A stretch of 64,000 nucleotides of DNA from NCBI RefSeq assembly GCF_001245615.1, contig NZ_CWKH01000002.1:1-64000 (forward strand), written 5' to 3'. Position numbers and translations under genes: made by a program. The notes beneath the pieces are model-generated. The model was not told the origin of the DNA. It did not search any database and saw only the letters and a list, made by a program, of their open reading frames with translations. Shown here piece by piece: positions 42,999 to 51,699 of this stretch (position 1 is its first letter; every line of letters starts with the position of its first letter). The stretch comes from Mycolicibacterium neworleansense. GTDB taxonomy: Bacteria > Actinomycetota > Actinomycetes > Mycobacteriales > Mycobacteriaceae.

Positions 42999-44327
42999 TC
43001 AGCCACCGGGCGCGGGCCTCGGCGGCGGGGTCGTGGTGGGTGTGCCCGACAGCGTCGGTGCGTCCGTCGGTGTCGCCGGCGCGGTGGCAGGCAGGCTCGC
43101 CGGTGAGTCCTGCGAGGACAGCGCCGACATGGACTTCCACTCGCTCCAGTCCACCGCCCAGTCCCAGATGTCGCCGTCGGCGTAGGACAGGTCGATGCGG
43201 GTGCCGGTCACCTCGACCGGGTCGCCGTACATCGCGCTGTTGAAGTACTGCTGCGAGTTCTCCAGGTTCAGGTTGATGCAGCCGTTGGTGACGTTCGTAT
43301 TGCCCTGCGAACCGATGCTGTTGGGGTTGCAGTGGATGAACTCGCCGTTGTTGGAGATCCGCACCGCGAACCGTTCGTGCACGTTGGAGTACCCGGCGGC
43401 CGGGTTGGTCATCCAGAAGTCCTCGTACTTCTCGGTCACCACATGGATGCCGCTGCGCGTGACGTTGCGGTCCAGGTCGCCTTCGCCGTAGCTGCACGGG
43501 AAGTCCATGATCACCGCGCCGGACCCGTCGAGCACCTGGATGCGGTGACTGGACGCCTCGGCCTTGACCACCTGGCGCCGGCCGATCTCGAAGTCGAGCG
43601 TGGAGTCGGCCGCGCCGTAGGCTCCGTCACCGAAGCTGACGCCGTACAGCGGCGCCTTGACGCTGACCTTGGTCCCGGCCGGGTAGTACTCCCGGCTGCG
43701 CCAGTGCACACGTGAGCCGCCCGCTTCGTCGGGCAGCCAGGCCCAGCTGCCTTCGACGGCGGGCGTGGTGGTGACCTGGAGGGCCTTTTCGATGGCCGCG
43801 CGGTACTTGTCGTCGATCGCGGCGTCGAACTGCAGGATGATCGGCGCGGCCACCCCGACGACCTGGCCGTCGGCGAGCTGGAACTGGCCGTTGACCTGTT
43901 TCTGCGGGGCGACGGTGGTGAACTTGCCCTGCACGGGTTCGGCCTTGCCGTCCTTGCCCACCACCGAACCGGCCCAGGTGTAAGTGGATTCGTAGCCGAG
44001 AGGTTCGGTGACAGTGAACGCGGTGCGGTCGCTGTTGAATTTGCCCGCGACCACCTTGCCGTTGGCGTTGGTCAGGCTGACCCGCTGGAACGAGCCGTTC
44101 TCCACCTTGACTCCGACCGGCGCGGTCGGCAGCACGTCCTCGGCGTCCGCGGCGGGCTCGTACGTCACCGACGGCGCCGACGGCTCCTCGGCCTGCGGCG
44201 CTGAGATCGGTGATTCTCCCGAGCAGGCGGCCAGCAGTCCGGCTCCCACTCCGACGGTCAACACCGTCAGGGCACGCCGCCGACTGAACAACGGCGCATC
44301 GGCCTCTATATCACCGGCAGGGCTCAC
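42999..44327 (-). CDS. L,D-transpeptidase (LdtMt5/LprQ-type)
   Basis: A 442-residue exported enzyme that makes 3-3 crosslinks in peptidoglycan. Residues 14-35 form a signal with [21 protein letters not shown] (lipobox Cys35, with a twin-Arg), followed by Ig-like domains (about 60-250) and a YkuD catalytic domain with H332 and C350 in [15 protein letters not shown]. The usual SHGC is TNGC here, the LdtMt5 form. The tail (about 405-442) is Pro/Thr-rich, [13 protein letters not shown], again as in LdtMt5. Its GTG lies 6 bases after the murB stop, with a TACCCT -10 inside murB's last codons. Orthologue of Rv0483. Confidence 0.92.
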   Translation of the reverse strand: MSPAGDIEADAPLFSRRRALTVLTVGVGAGLLAACSGESPISAPQAEEPSAPSVTYEPAADAEDVLPTAPVGVKVENGSFQRVSLTNANGKVVAGKFNSDRTAFTVTEPLGYESTYTWAGSVVGKDGKAEPVQGKFTTVAPQKQVNGQFQLADGQVVGVAAPIILQFDAAIDDKYRAAIEKALQVTTTPAVEGSWAWLPDEAGGSRVHWRSREYYPAGTKVSVKAPLYGVSFGDGAYGAADSTLDFEIGRRQVVKAEASSHRIQVLDGSGAVIMDFPCSYGEGDLDRNVTRSGIHVVTEKYEDFWMTNPAAGYSNVHERFAVRISNNGEFIHCNPNSIGSQGNTNVTNGCINLNLENSQQYFNSAMYGDPVEVTGTRIDLSYADGDIWDWAVDWSEWKSMSALSSQDSPASLPATAPATPTDAPTLSGTPTTTPPPRPAPGG

Positions 44328-44333
44328 GTGGAT

Positions 44334-45425
44334 CTAGGGTACTGATAGATCGCACCCAAGCAGAATCGGTTCGGGCTGCAGAGTGATCCCGAAGCGCTCC
44401 TTCACGCCCGCCTGCACCGCTCTGGCCAGCGCAATCACGTCGGCACTGTTCGCCTCGCCACGATTCGTCACAGCCAGCGCATGTTTGGTGGAAAGCCGTG
44501 CGGGAGCACCGTCACCGGGATAGCCCTTGCCGAAGCCGGCGTGCTCGACGAGCCAGCCGGCGGCCAGCTTGACCCCGTCCGGTGCGGGGTAGTGCGGAAC
44601 CGGTCCGTCCCCCGCCGACGGGTCGGCCCGGTAGATCGCCTGCACCCGCTCGAACTCGGCCTGCGACACCACCGGATTGGTGAAGAACGACCCGACGCTC
44701 CAGGTGTCGTGGTCGTCCGCGTCGAGCACCATGCCTTTGCCCGCGCGCAACTGCAGCACGGTCTGGCGAACCCGCATCGGGTCGGCGCGCTCCCCCGGTT
44801 CGACACCCAGCGCGGTGGCCAGTTCGCGGTAGCGCAGCGGTGCGCTGCGACCCGCCGGATCGAGCGCGAACTCGACTTCCAGCACGATGACGGCATCGGA
44901 GTGTTTGAGGATGCTGGTTCGGTACCCGAACTTGAGTTCTTCCGGTGCGGCCCAACGGACTTCGCCTGTGCGCCGGTCCAGTAGCCGCACCCGGCTGATG
45001 GTGTCGGCGACCTCGGCCCCGTACGCGCCGACGTTCTGCACCGGGGTGGCCCCGGCCGATCCCGGTATCCCGGACAGGCATTCGAGCCCGCCCAGGCCGT
45101 GCTGCAGGGAGGTGACGACGACGTCGTCGAACACGGCGCCGGCCTCGGCACGCAGCAGGTTGCCCTCGACGGTGATGGCGGTATTGGCCACGCGCACCAC
45201 GGTGAGGTCGGGCATCGTGTCGCCCAGGTCGTCGGCCAGCACCACGTTGGACCCGCCGGCCAGCACCAGGATCGGGTCGGACACCGCGCGCAGCACATCG
45301 ATCAGCTGATCGGTGCTGGTGCAGGTGAGCACCCGGTCGGCCACCGGGCCGACCCGCAACGTGGTCAGCGGCGCCAGCGCAACCGCCTCGGCGACCGCGA
45401 CACCGGCAACATACGAACTGACCAC
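44334..45425 (-). CDS. murB: UDP-N-acetylenolpyruvoylglucosamine reductase
   Basis: A 363-residue FAD enzyme that reduces UDP-GlcNAc-enolpyruvate to UDP-MurNAc. FAD-binding motifs are [20 protein letters not shown] near 20 and [16 protein letters not shown] near 55; [20 protein letters not shown] (118-137) is the family signature; the catalytic Ser is in [13 protein letters not shown] and the Glu in the C-terminal [11 protein letters not shown]. Its promoter overlaps that of the divergent DUF2505 gene. Orthologue of Rv0482. Confidence 0.95.
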   Translation of the reverse strand: MVSSYVAGVAVAEAVALAPLTTLRVGPVADRVLTCTSTDQLIDVLRAVSDPILVLAGGSNVVLADDLGDTMPDLTVVRVANTAITVEGNLLRAEAGAVFDDVVVTSLQHGLGGLECLSGIPGSAGATPVQNVGAYGAEVADTISRVRLLDRRTGEVRWAAPEELKFGYRTSILKHSDAVIVLEVEFALDPAGRSAPLRYRELATALGVEPGERADPMRVRQTVLQLRAGKGMVLDADDHDTWSVGSFFTNPVVSQAEFERVQAIYRADPSAGDGPVPHYPAPDGVKLAAGWLVEHAGFGKGYPGDGAPARLSTKHALAVTNRGEANSADVIALARAVQAGVKERFGITLQPEPILLGCDLSVP

Positions 45426-45433
45426 GGGCCGTA

Positions 45434-45443
45434 ACGGTAGCCT
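45434..45443. promoter_or_regulatory. Overlapping divergent -10 elements, murB and DUF2505
   Basis: Minus strand TACCGT (45434-45439) is 8 bases from murB's GTG 45425; plus strand TAGCCT (45438-45443) is 8 bases from ATG 45452. The two hexamers overlap by two base pairs in a 26-base gap, so only one polymerase could bind at a time. Confidence 0.45.
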
Positions 45444-45451
45444 GACCAGCT

Positions 45452-45958
45452 ATGCCGCGATCATTCGACATGGCAACCGACTACGAAGGCAGCGTCGAAC
45501 AGGTCCACCGGGCATTCGGTGACGAACGGTATTGGCTGGCCCGGCTGGCCGATTCGGGGGCCGACGAAACCTCGCTGGACACCCTGACGGTGACCGGCGA
45601 CGGCGGGATCGAGGCGGCCACCACTCAGATCTTGCACGCGGACCGTCTGCCCGGGCTGGTGTCGCAGTTTCACCGCGGCGATCTGAGGATCCGGCGCGAA
45701 GAGCAGTGGCAGCCGATCCGAGACGGCGCGTCCCGCGGCACGGTCAACGGGGCGATCCCCGGGGCGCCGGTGTCCCTGTCCGGAATCGCCACGCTCGCCA
45801 AGACCGATGGTGGGTCCCGGCTGTCGGTGCACATCTCGGTAGAGGTGAGGGTGCCGCTCGTCGGCGGCAAGATCGAGAGCTTCATCGGCACACAGCTGGT
45901 CGAACTGCTGAAAGCCGAGCAGCGATTCACTTCGGTGTGGATCACCGATCGGGGCTGA
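45452..45958 (+). CDS. DUF2505 protein, first of two tandem copies
   Basis: A 168-residue protein with an SRPBCC (START-like) lipid-binding fold typical of DUF2505: MPRSFDMATDYEGSVEQVHR at the start, a middle of antiparallel strands (LRIRREEQWQPIRDG) and the closing helix VPLVGGKIESFIGTQLVELL. Orthologue of Rv0481c. The second copy begins 22 bases after its stop and the two share the P-L-[VI]-G-G-K-[IL]-E core. A hydrophobic ligand is likely; which one is unknown. Confidence 0.85.
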   Translation: MPRSFDMATDYEGSVEQVHRAFGDERYWLARLADSGADETSLDTLTVTGDGGIEAATTQILHADRLPGLVSQFHRGDLRIRREEQWQPIRDGASRGTVNGAIPGAPVSLSGIATLAKTDGGSRLSVHISVEVRVPLVGGKIESFIGTQLVELLKAEQRFTSVWITDRG

Positions 45959-45980
45959 CCCGGCGGTACCGTCGGTAGCC

Positions 45981-46493
45981 ATGAGCCGAAGCCGGCAGAC
46001 GACGATGGCGTTCGACGCACCCGCCGAGACGATCTATGCCGCGTATGCGAACGACGAGTACTGGCAGGCCCTGATGGACCGATACGACGACCTCACGCCC
46101 GGTAAATCCGACCTCACCGAATTCCGCTCCGACGAGCGCGGGATCGAGGTCGAGTTCCGGCAGGTGCTGCCGCGCGCGGAGCTGCCCCCGATCCTGCGCG
46201 GGGTGATACCGCTCGACATGGCCATCACCCGCAGGCAGATGTTCGAACCGTTCGGCCGGCACAGCGCGAACGGCCACTACACAGCCTCGGTTTCGCACGT
46301 CCCGGGCCGGCTCGACGGACGCTACGTGCTTGCCGGGGTTGCCGCGGGGAGCCGGCTGAAGGTCGACAGCAAGTGCAAGGTGCCGATGCCCCTGATCGGC
46401 GGCAAGCTCGAAGACATGGTCCTGCAGTCGGTCAACGACGTGTTCACCATCGAGGGGGCGTTCACCGCTGAGTGGATCTCCGAGCACGTCTAG
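45981..46493 (+). CDS. DUF2505 protein, second tandem copy
   Basis: A 170-residue paralogue of the preceding gene: MSRSRQTTMAFDAPAETIYA opens the same SRPBCC fold and VPMPLIGGKLEDMVLQSVND closes it. ATG 45981 has TACCGT 8 bases upstream, so it may also be transcribed alone. The two copies have diverged widely outside the core, so the duplication is old. Its stop lies next to the apparently truncated start of the methyltransferase gene. Confidence 0.83.
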   Translation: MSRSRQTTMAFDAPAETIYAAYANDEYWQALMDRYDDLTPGKSDLTEFRSDERGIEVEFRQVLPRAELPPILRGVIPLDMAITRRQMFEPFGRHSANGHYTASVSHVPGRLDGRYVLAGVAAGSRLKVDSKCKVPMPLIGGKLEDMVLQSVNDVFTIEGAFTAEWISEHV

Positions 46494-46560
46494 ACCCGTC
46501 GGCGCGGTCACCCGTGGCACCACCGGGTACAACCGGCTGCGCCGCAGCGACCGCTGGCTG

Positions 46561-47277
46561 GTGCACTCGCCGCGGGTGCGCACGGTGTTGCGGGCAGCCG
46601 CAGATCCGCTGGTGGTCGATCTCGGGTACGGCGCCCTGCCGGTGACGACGCTCGAGCTGGCGGCCCGGCTGCAGTCGGTACGGCCGGACGTCCGGGTGGT
46701 CGGGCTGGAGATCCACCCCGAGCGGGTGGCCACCGCGCGGGCGGTAGCCGGCGCGACCGACGTGCAGTTCGCGCTCGGCGGGTTCGAGCTGGCCGGGCTG
46801 CGCCCGGTGTTGGTGCGCGCGTTCAACGTGTTACGGCAGTACCCGGTCGAGGCGGTACCGGATGCCTGGGCCACGATGTCGCGCCGGCTCGGGCCCGGCG
46901 GGCTGATCGTCGATGGAACCTGCGACGAGCTGGGCCGCAGGTGTTGCTGGGTGCTGCTGGACGAGGCCGGGCCGGTGAGCCTGACCCTGGCCTGCGACCC
47001 GTTCAGCATCGAACGCCCCTCGGACCTGGCCGAACGCCTGCCCAAGGTGCTCATTCACCACAACGTCGAGGGGCAGCCGATCCACGCGCTGCTCAGCGCG
47101 GCCGACCGGGCGTGGGCCAGCGCTGCCGGGCACGGCGTGTTCGGTCCGCGGGTGCGGTGGCGGGCCATGGTCGAGCTGTTGCGCGCCGAGGGTTACCCGG
47201 TCGACGCGGCACGCCGCCGGATGCGTGACGGGGTGCTGACGGTGCCCTGGGCTGCGGTGGCGCCAGCCACAAAGTAG
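46561..47277 (+). CDS. Class I SAM-dependent methyltransferase-like protein
   Basis: A Rossmann methyltransferase-like protein. The SAM loop is PLVVDLGYGALPVTTLELAA (about 16-35), with the second strand VVGLEIHPERVATARAVAGA. Some conserved acidic SAM contacts are present (E, D), but the GxGxG is replaced by DLGYGALP. The only usual start is GTG 46561 (238 residues), yet the same frame stays open and protein-like back to about 46480 (GTTGYNRLRRSDRWLVHSPR), with no ATG/GTG/TTG. The true start may be non-canonical, or the upstream start has been lost. Substrate unknown. It precedes the nitrilase gene by 50 bases. Confidence 0.68.
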   Translation: MHSPRVRTVLRAAADPLVVDLGYGALPVTTLELAARLQSVRPDVRVVGLEIHPERVATARAVAGATDVQFALGGFELAGLRPVLVRAFNVLRQYPVEAVPDAWATMSRRLGPGGLIVDGTCDELGRRCCWVLLDEAGPVSLTLACDPFSIERPSDLAERLPKVLIHHNVEGQPIHALLSAADRAWASAAGHGVFGPRVRWRAMVELLRAEGYPVDAARRRMRDGVLTVPWAAVAPATK

Positions 47278-47327
47278 CCCGTGGCGAGCCACGCATAGGG
47301 CCCTGTCGCGCCACTAAGCTGAACCGC

Positions 47328-48143
47328 ATGCGAATTGCCCTGGCGCAGATCGCCACCGGCACGGACCCGTCGTCGAACCTGGAGATGGTCGGTGAGTTCA
47401 CCCGGCGCGCCGCCGCGGCCGGGGCCCGGTTGGTGTTGTTCCCCGAGGCGACGATGTGCCGGTTCGGCGTGCCACTGGCCCCGGTTGCCGAGAGCCTCGA
47501 CGGCCCGTGGGCGACGGGGGTGCGGGAGATCGCGGCCCGGGCCGGAGTGGTCGTGGTGGCCGGGATGTTCGTTCCCAGCGAGGACGGGCGGGTCACCAAC
47601 ACCCTGATCGCGACGGGACCCGGGGTCGACGCGCACTACCACAAGATCCATCTCTACGACGCCTTCGGATTCACCGAATCTCGCACTGTCGCATCGGGTT
47701 TCGAACCGTCCACGATCACCGTCGACGGCGCGACGGTCGGCCTGACCACCTGTTACGACGTCCGCTTCCCGGAGCTCTACGTGGAACTGGCCCGGCGCGG
47801 TGCCCAACTGATCACCGTGCATGCCTCGTGGGGGTCCGGCCCCGGCAAGCTCGAGCAGTGGACCCTGCTGGCCCGGGCCCGCGCACTGGACACCACCGGC
47901 TTCGTCGCCGCGGTGGACCAGGCCTATCCGGGGGACGAGATCGCCAAGGTCGGCCCGACGGGAGTCGGCGGCAGTCTGGTGTCCTCCCCCACCGGCGAGG
48001 TGCTGGCTTCGGCCGGCGCCGAGGAACAGTTGCTGGTCGTCGACGTCGACCTGGATGCCGCCAACCAGGTCCGGGACACCATCGCGGTGCTGCAGAACCG
48101 CTCACAATTCGCTCAGTTGGGTAAGGCACAATCGCTGGGGTGA
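47328..48143 (+). CDS. Carbon-nitrogen hydrolase (nitrilase family, Rv0480c-like)
   Basis: A 271-residue amidase with the complete triad E40 (LVLFPEATMCR), K106 (YHKIHLYDAFGF) and C142 (LTTCYDVRFPELY). It resembles the Nit1/omega-amidase-like group, which hydrolyses deaminated glutathione or alpha-keto amides, so metabolite repair is a reasonable role. TAAGCT lies 7 bases upstream of ATG 47328, giving a leaderless mRNA. Its stop overlaps the start of the DUF2993 gene by 4 bases. Confidence 0.9.
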   Translation: MRIALAQIATGTDPSSNLEMVGEFTRRAAAAGARLVLFPEATMCRFGVPLAPVAESLDGPWATGVREIAARAGVVVVAGMFVPSEDGRVTNTLIATGPGVDAHYHKIHLYDAFGFTESRTVASGFEPSTITVDGATVGLTTCYDVRFPELYVELARRGAQLITVHASWGSGPGKLEQWTLLARARALDTTGFVAAVDQAYPGDEIAKVGPTGVGGSLVSSPTGEVLASAGAEEQLLVVDVDLDAANQVRDTIAVLQNRSQFAQLGKAQSLG

Positions 48144-49045
48144 CCGATCCCTGGGCTCGCCCAACCGACCAGTCCCCGCCAGCACCTACCCAGGAGCTGC
48201 CCCCGCAGCCCCCGGCGCCGGATCAGCCGGGGCAGCCGGTTCAGGTCGAGCAGCCGGCACCCGAGGCGCCCCAGCCGCAGGACTCGTCGGCGCTGGCCAA
48301 GGTCAAGAAGCTGTTCTCGGACCCGCTGTCGGTGGTGCTGGTCTTCGTGATCGTGGTGGCCCTGGTCGCCGCCGGGGTGCTCGGCTCTGAGCTCTACGCC
48401 CGCAACCGCGCCGACCAGATCGTGGCCTCCACGGTGGAATGCGTCGTCGGGGACGGCGCGAAGGCGTCGTTCGATCCGCTACCGCCGTTCCTGATGCAGC
48501 ACATCTCGGGGCACTACACCAACATCAACGTCGAGACCGCGGGCAACCAGATCCGCGAGGCCAAGGGCATGCAGGTCAAGCTGGGCATCAAGGATGTCCG
48601 GATCAAGGAGACCGCCGACTCCAGCGGCACCGTCGGCTCGCTGGTCGCCGACATCAACTGGAGCACCGACGGTATCCGTCAGACCGTGGCCGACATGGTC
48701 ACGCTGCCGTTCATCGGCTCGGCCATCTCCGACGTTCGGACCAACCCGTCCAACGGGACCATCGAACTCAAGAGTCTGCTCGGCACCATCACCGCCAAGC
48801 CCTCGGTGGTCAACAAGGGCATCTCGCTGCAGATCGTCGACCTGAGCGCGATCGGCCTGTCCTGGCCGCGGGAGACCCTGCAGCCGATCCTGGACAAGTT
48901 CACCGCCCAGATCACCGAGGACTACCCGATGGGCATCCACGCCGACAGCGTGCAGGTCACCGACAGCGGCGTGGTGGCCAAGTTCTCCACCACGAACGCC
49001 AAGATGCCCAAGCCCGCCGACGACCCCTGCTTCGGCAAGCTCTGA
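48140..49045 (+). CDS. DUF2993 (LmeA-like) membrane-anchored protein
   Basis: A 301-residue protein: residues 1-55 Pro/Gln-rich and cytoplasmic, a single membrane helix (VVLVFVIVVALVAAGVLGSE, about 68-87), then an extracytoplasmic DUF2993 domain from about 95 to 300 with two cysteines (C108 VECVVGDG and C298 DDPCFGKL) that could pair. DUF2993 proteins such as LmeA bind phospholipids and support lipomannan synthesis. Orthologue of Rv0479c. Its GTG overlaps the nitrilase stop; it converges on deoC, 3 bases apart. Confidence 0.85.
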   Translation: MTDPWARPTDQSPPAPTQELPPQPPAPDQPGQPVQVEQPAPEAPQPQDSSALAKVKKLFSDPLSVVLVFVIVVALVAAGVLGSELYARNRADQIVASTVECVVGDGAKASFDPLPPFLMQHISGHYTNINVETAGNQIREAKGMQVKLGIKDVRIKETADSSGTVGSLVADINWSTDGIRQTVADMVTLPFIGSAISDVRTNPSNGTIELKSLLGTITAKPSVVNKGISLQIVDLSAIGLSWPRETLQPILDKFTAQITEDYPMGIHADSVQVTDSGVVAKFSTTNAKMPKPADDPCFGKL

Positions 49046-49048
49046 CCG

Positions 49049-49729
49049 TTACCCGCTGAGGCCGTCGAGCACCGCCCGGGTGCCCGACAGGCCGAGCCGG
49101 GTGGCACCGGCGTCGAGCATGGCCACGGCGGCCTCGGCGGTGCGGATGCCGCCGCTGGCCTTGACCCTGACCCCGTCGGGCACCGCACGCGCCATCAGTT
49201 CGACGGCGCGGGTCGAGGCGCCGCCGCTGGGGTGAAAGCCGGTGGAGGTCTTGACGAAGTCGGCCCCGGCAGCGACGGCAGCGCGGCATACCTCCTGCAA
49301 CAACGCCTCGCCGGAGAACTCCAACAGGGCCGCGGATTCGACGATGACCTTCAGCGTGGCACCGGGCACGGCGGCACGCACCGCGGCCACCTCGGCCGCC
49401 GTCGCGTCCAGATCACCCATGAGGGCAAGCCCGACGTCGATCACCATGTCGATCTCGCCCGCTCCGGCGGCGACGGCCAGTTCGGATTCACGGGCCTTGA
49501 TCTCGGCCAGGTGCTTGCCCGACGGGAAGCCGGACACGGCGGCCACCGCCAGGCCGGACGGGGCGACTGCGGCGGCGGCCGTCACCAGCGATGGCGACAC
49601 GCACACCGAGAACACCCCGAGGTCGACGGCCTCGGCCACCAGCTTCTCGACGTCAGCGACCGTGGCCTCGGGTTTGAGCAGGGTGTGGTCGACCAGGGCC
49701 GCCACCTGGGCCCGCGGATAACCACCCAT
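49049..49729 (-). CDS. deoC: Deoxyribose-phosphate aldolase
   Basis: A 226-residue class I aldolase that splits deoxyribose-5-phosphate to glyceraldehyde-3-phosphate and acetaldehyde. It starts [20 protein letters not shown], has [31 protein letters not shown] and the Schiff-base lysine in [15 protein letters not shown]; a second lysine is in [13 protein letters not shown]. The ATG overlaps the stop of the DUF2599 gene by one base (TGATG). Upstream extensions in the same frame are out-of-frame remnants of that gene. Orthologue of Rv0478. Confidence 0.95.
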   Translation of the reverse strand: MGGYPRAQVAALVDHTLLKPEATVADVEKLVAEAVDLGVFSVCVSPSLVTAAAAVAPSGLAVAAVSGFPSGKHLAEIKARESELAVAAGAGEIDMVIDVGLALMGDLDATAAEVAAVRAAVPGATLKVIVESAALLEFSGEALLQEVCRAAVAAGADFVKTSTGFHPSGGASTRAVELMARAVPDGVRVKASGGIRTAEAAVAMLDAGATRLGLSGTRAVLDGLSG

Positions 49730-50148
49730 CAGAACGGCTCCTCGCTGCCGCCGGGATTGCATCCGCTGGCCACCATCACCTCGGGAGTGACCTCGGGCCG
49801 CCACGGCTCCAGGTTCCAGCTGGTCTTGCCGGGTTCGGCGAGTTCGGCGAACGTCCAGTGACACAGGAACTGCTCACGCATCCCGGGCAGGTCGGCGTCC
49901 GGGGACAGGCTCAGCACCTCGGCCCAGCCCTGATCAGCCTGTGGCGTGGTACCCGGCTGACGGGCCAATGCGCGGGCGGCGTCGGTGGGATAGACGCGCA
50001 GGCTCGACATGTCGCCCCATTTGGCCCATGCGACGTGGTCGACGTACATGTGGCCGGCCCCGGGGTCGGCGGCGACGCCGGGGGCCGAGGTCAGTGCCGC
50101 GCCCAGCGCGAAGCATGCCGCGCCGAGCGCGGCCGATGGTGAGCGCAT
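49729..50148 (-). CDS. Secreted DUF2599 protein (Rv0477-like)
   Basis: A 139-residue exported protein. A Sec signal, [20 protein letters not shown], ends near [10 protein letters not shown] (cleavage about residue 27). The mature part has [20 protein letters not shown] and [20 protein letters not shown], with two Cys that could pair, both DUF2599 hallmarks. Its stop overlaps the start of deoC (TGATG); the DUF2516 gene lies 4 bases upstream. Function unknown. Confidence 0.85.
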   Translation of the reverse strand: MRSPSAALGAACFALGAALTSAPGVAADPGAGHMYVDHVAWAKWGDMSSLRVYPTDAARALARQPGTTPQADQGWAEVLSLSPDADLPGMREQFLCHWTFAELAEPGKTSWNLEPWRPEVTPEVMVASGCNPGGSEEPF

Positions 50149-50152
50149 CGGG

Positions 50153-50437
50153 TCAGCGGGACTTTCCCTGGATCTCCAGCAGCTTCGGCCGCACGTCGAC
50201 GAGGTAGACCCCGCTGGCGCAGGCCGCGATGGCGGCTCCGAAGGCGTCGCGCAGCAGCAGGGCCAGCAGCAGGCTCACCCCGAGGATGGCCAGCCATACC
50301 GGCTTGGTCAGCTTGCCGGTCGCCGTATAGGCGTCGGGACGCTGCATGGCGGCGTGCACGAGCGCGTAGACGCCCACGAAGAAGACGGCGACGACCAGTA
50401 CAAAGACAATGACGCCCGCAAGGTTGGCAAGTTGCAC
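50153..50437 (-). CDS. DUF2516 membrane protein (Rv0476-like)
   Basis: A 94-residue protein with two membrane helices: [23 protein letters not shown] (4-26) and [19 protein letters not shown] (46-64), ending in [18 protein letters not shown], the DUF2516 tail. It is located downstream of hbhA on the same strand, as in other mycobacteria, and is followed by the DUF2599 gene. Function unknown; it may be transcribed with hbhA across an 80-base gap. Confidence 0.87.
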   Translation of the reverse strand: MQLANLAGVIVFVLVVAVFFVGVYALVHAAMQRPDAYTATGKLTKPVWLAILGVSLLLALLLRDAFGAAIAACASGVYLVDVRPKLLEIQGKSR

Positions 50438-50517
50438 CTCACCAGCCTATGCGGGCGTCATCTCCAGCGTCGACCGACGGGGCTATGTCCCCGTTGACAT
50501 CACGGTCAACACCGGAA

Positions 50518-51150
50518 TTACTTCTGGGTGACCTTCTTGGCCGGGGCGGCCGTGGTCTTCTTGGCGGCCGGGGCGGCCTTCTTGGCGGCAGTCGCCGGCG
50601 CAGCCTTCTTGGCCGGGGCCTTCTTGGCGGGGGCGGGAGCCGGCGCGGCCTTCTCGGCCTTCTTCGGCAGTTCGACACCGACCAGCTTGGCGGCACGCTC
50701 GCCGACCGCGCGGGTCTGGGTCGCCACGGTGCCCAGCGCCTCCTGGGTCAGCTCGCTGACCTGGTCGGTGTAGCCCTCGACCCGGCTGGCGGCTTCCTCG
50801 ATCGCCGGCTGGTTGCGCAGGCGCTCCAGCGCCGCCTCGCCGCGCTCGACCAGCTTGTTGTAGGTCGCGGTGGCCTGATCGGCGTAGCCCTCGGCGGCCT
50901 TGCGCAGTTCCTCGGAGGTGAACTTGTCGCGCAGCTCGTCGAACTGCGCCGGCAGGTCTTCCTGCAGCTTGGTCAGGCGGGCGCGGCCTTCTTCGACGCG
51001 GGCCTCGGCGTCGGTGCGGGCACCCTCGGCACGCTCACGCAGGCTGGCGACGATCTCGTTGACCGTGGCCAGGGCCAGGTCGGCGGCACCGACGGCAGCC
51101 AGCAGCGGGGCCTTGAGGTCTTCGATGGTGGGCTGAGTCTTCTCGGTCAT
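50518..51150 (-). CDS. hbhA: Heparin-binding hemagglutinin HbhA
   Basis: A 210-residue adhesin/cytoskeletal-type protein. Residues 1-160 are one long coiled-coil helix ([40 protein letters not shown]); residues 162-210 are a Lys/Ala/Pro tail with [10 protein letters not shown] repeats, which bind heparan sulfate and, in saprophytes, other polyanions. Slightly longer than the 199-residue M. tuberculosis form. The tail is compositionally like the C-terminus of the LysA in this same window, about 3.5 kb away on the same strand. Orthologue of Rv0475. Confidence 0.95.
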   Translation of the reverse strand: MTEKTQPTIEDLKAPLLAAVGAADLALATVNEIVASLRERAEGARTDAEARVEEGRARLTKLQEDLPAQFDELRDKFTSEELRKAAEGYADQATATYNKLVERGEAALERLRNQPAIEEAASRVEGYTDQVSELTQEALGTVATQTRAVGERAAKLVGVELPKKAEKAAPAPAPAKKAPAKKAAPATAAKKAAPAAKKTTAAPAKKVTQK

Positions 51151-51213
51151 GCGAATTCCTTTCTCACAGATGGTCTTTTTCGTTCGAGTGGTTATCGGGC
51201 AGTTGATGAGGTG

Positions 51214-51609
51214 TCAGTCAGTTGTCGGCTCCTCACCTGCTTCGGCTTCGTTCTGCTGACGAAACGATGTGTAGATGTCGAGCAGCACCTGCTTCTGCCG
51301 TTCGGTGATCCCCACGTCGTTCACGATGGCGTCGCGGACCTCGCTGGGCTCGCTGGGTTCGAGGATCCCGGCGCGCACATAGAGGACTTCCGCAGACACC
51401 CGAAGTGCCTTCGCGATCTGGTTGAGCACGTCGGCGGAGGGTTTCCGCAATCCCCGTTCGATCTGGCTCAGGTAGGGATTGCTGACGCCGGCCTTCTCGG
51501 CCAACTGCCGAACCGATACCTGTGCCGCCTCACGCTGGGCCCGGATGAAGCTTCCGATGTCCTGCGCGGCGTTGGAGACGACAGCCGCGAGATTCTCTTC
51601 TTGCGTCAT
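51214..51609 (-). CDS. XRE-family transcriptional regulator (Rv0474-like)
   Basis: A 131-residue repressor with an HTH_3 domain: IGSFIRAQREAAQVSVRQLA and KAGVSNPYLSQIERGLRKPS (about 18-60), then an acidic C-terminal helical part ending EAGEEPTTD. ATG 51609 follows GGGGGA with about 5 bases; a longer frame to 51648 lacks this. Rv0474 sits upstream of hbhA in the same direction and has been linked to copper. It lies 63 bases before hbhA and may regulate it. Confidence 0.88.
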   Translation of the reverse strand: MTQEENLAAVVSNAAQDIGSFIRAQREAAQVSVRQLAEKAGVSNPYLSQIERGLRKPSADVLNQIAKALRVSAEVLYVRAGILEPSEPSEVRDAIVNDVGITERQKQVLLDIYTSFRQQNEAEAGEEPTTD

Positions 51610-51699
51610 GTCATTCCCCCTCGTAGCCCGGGTATCCGTTAACGACAAAAATCACGCTACGACGGGGTGCTAACTTTTGCAAGCAGTAGTTAGCGCAGG

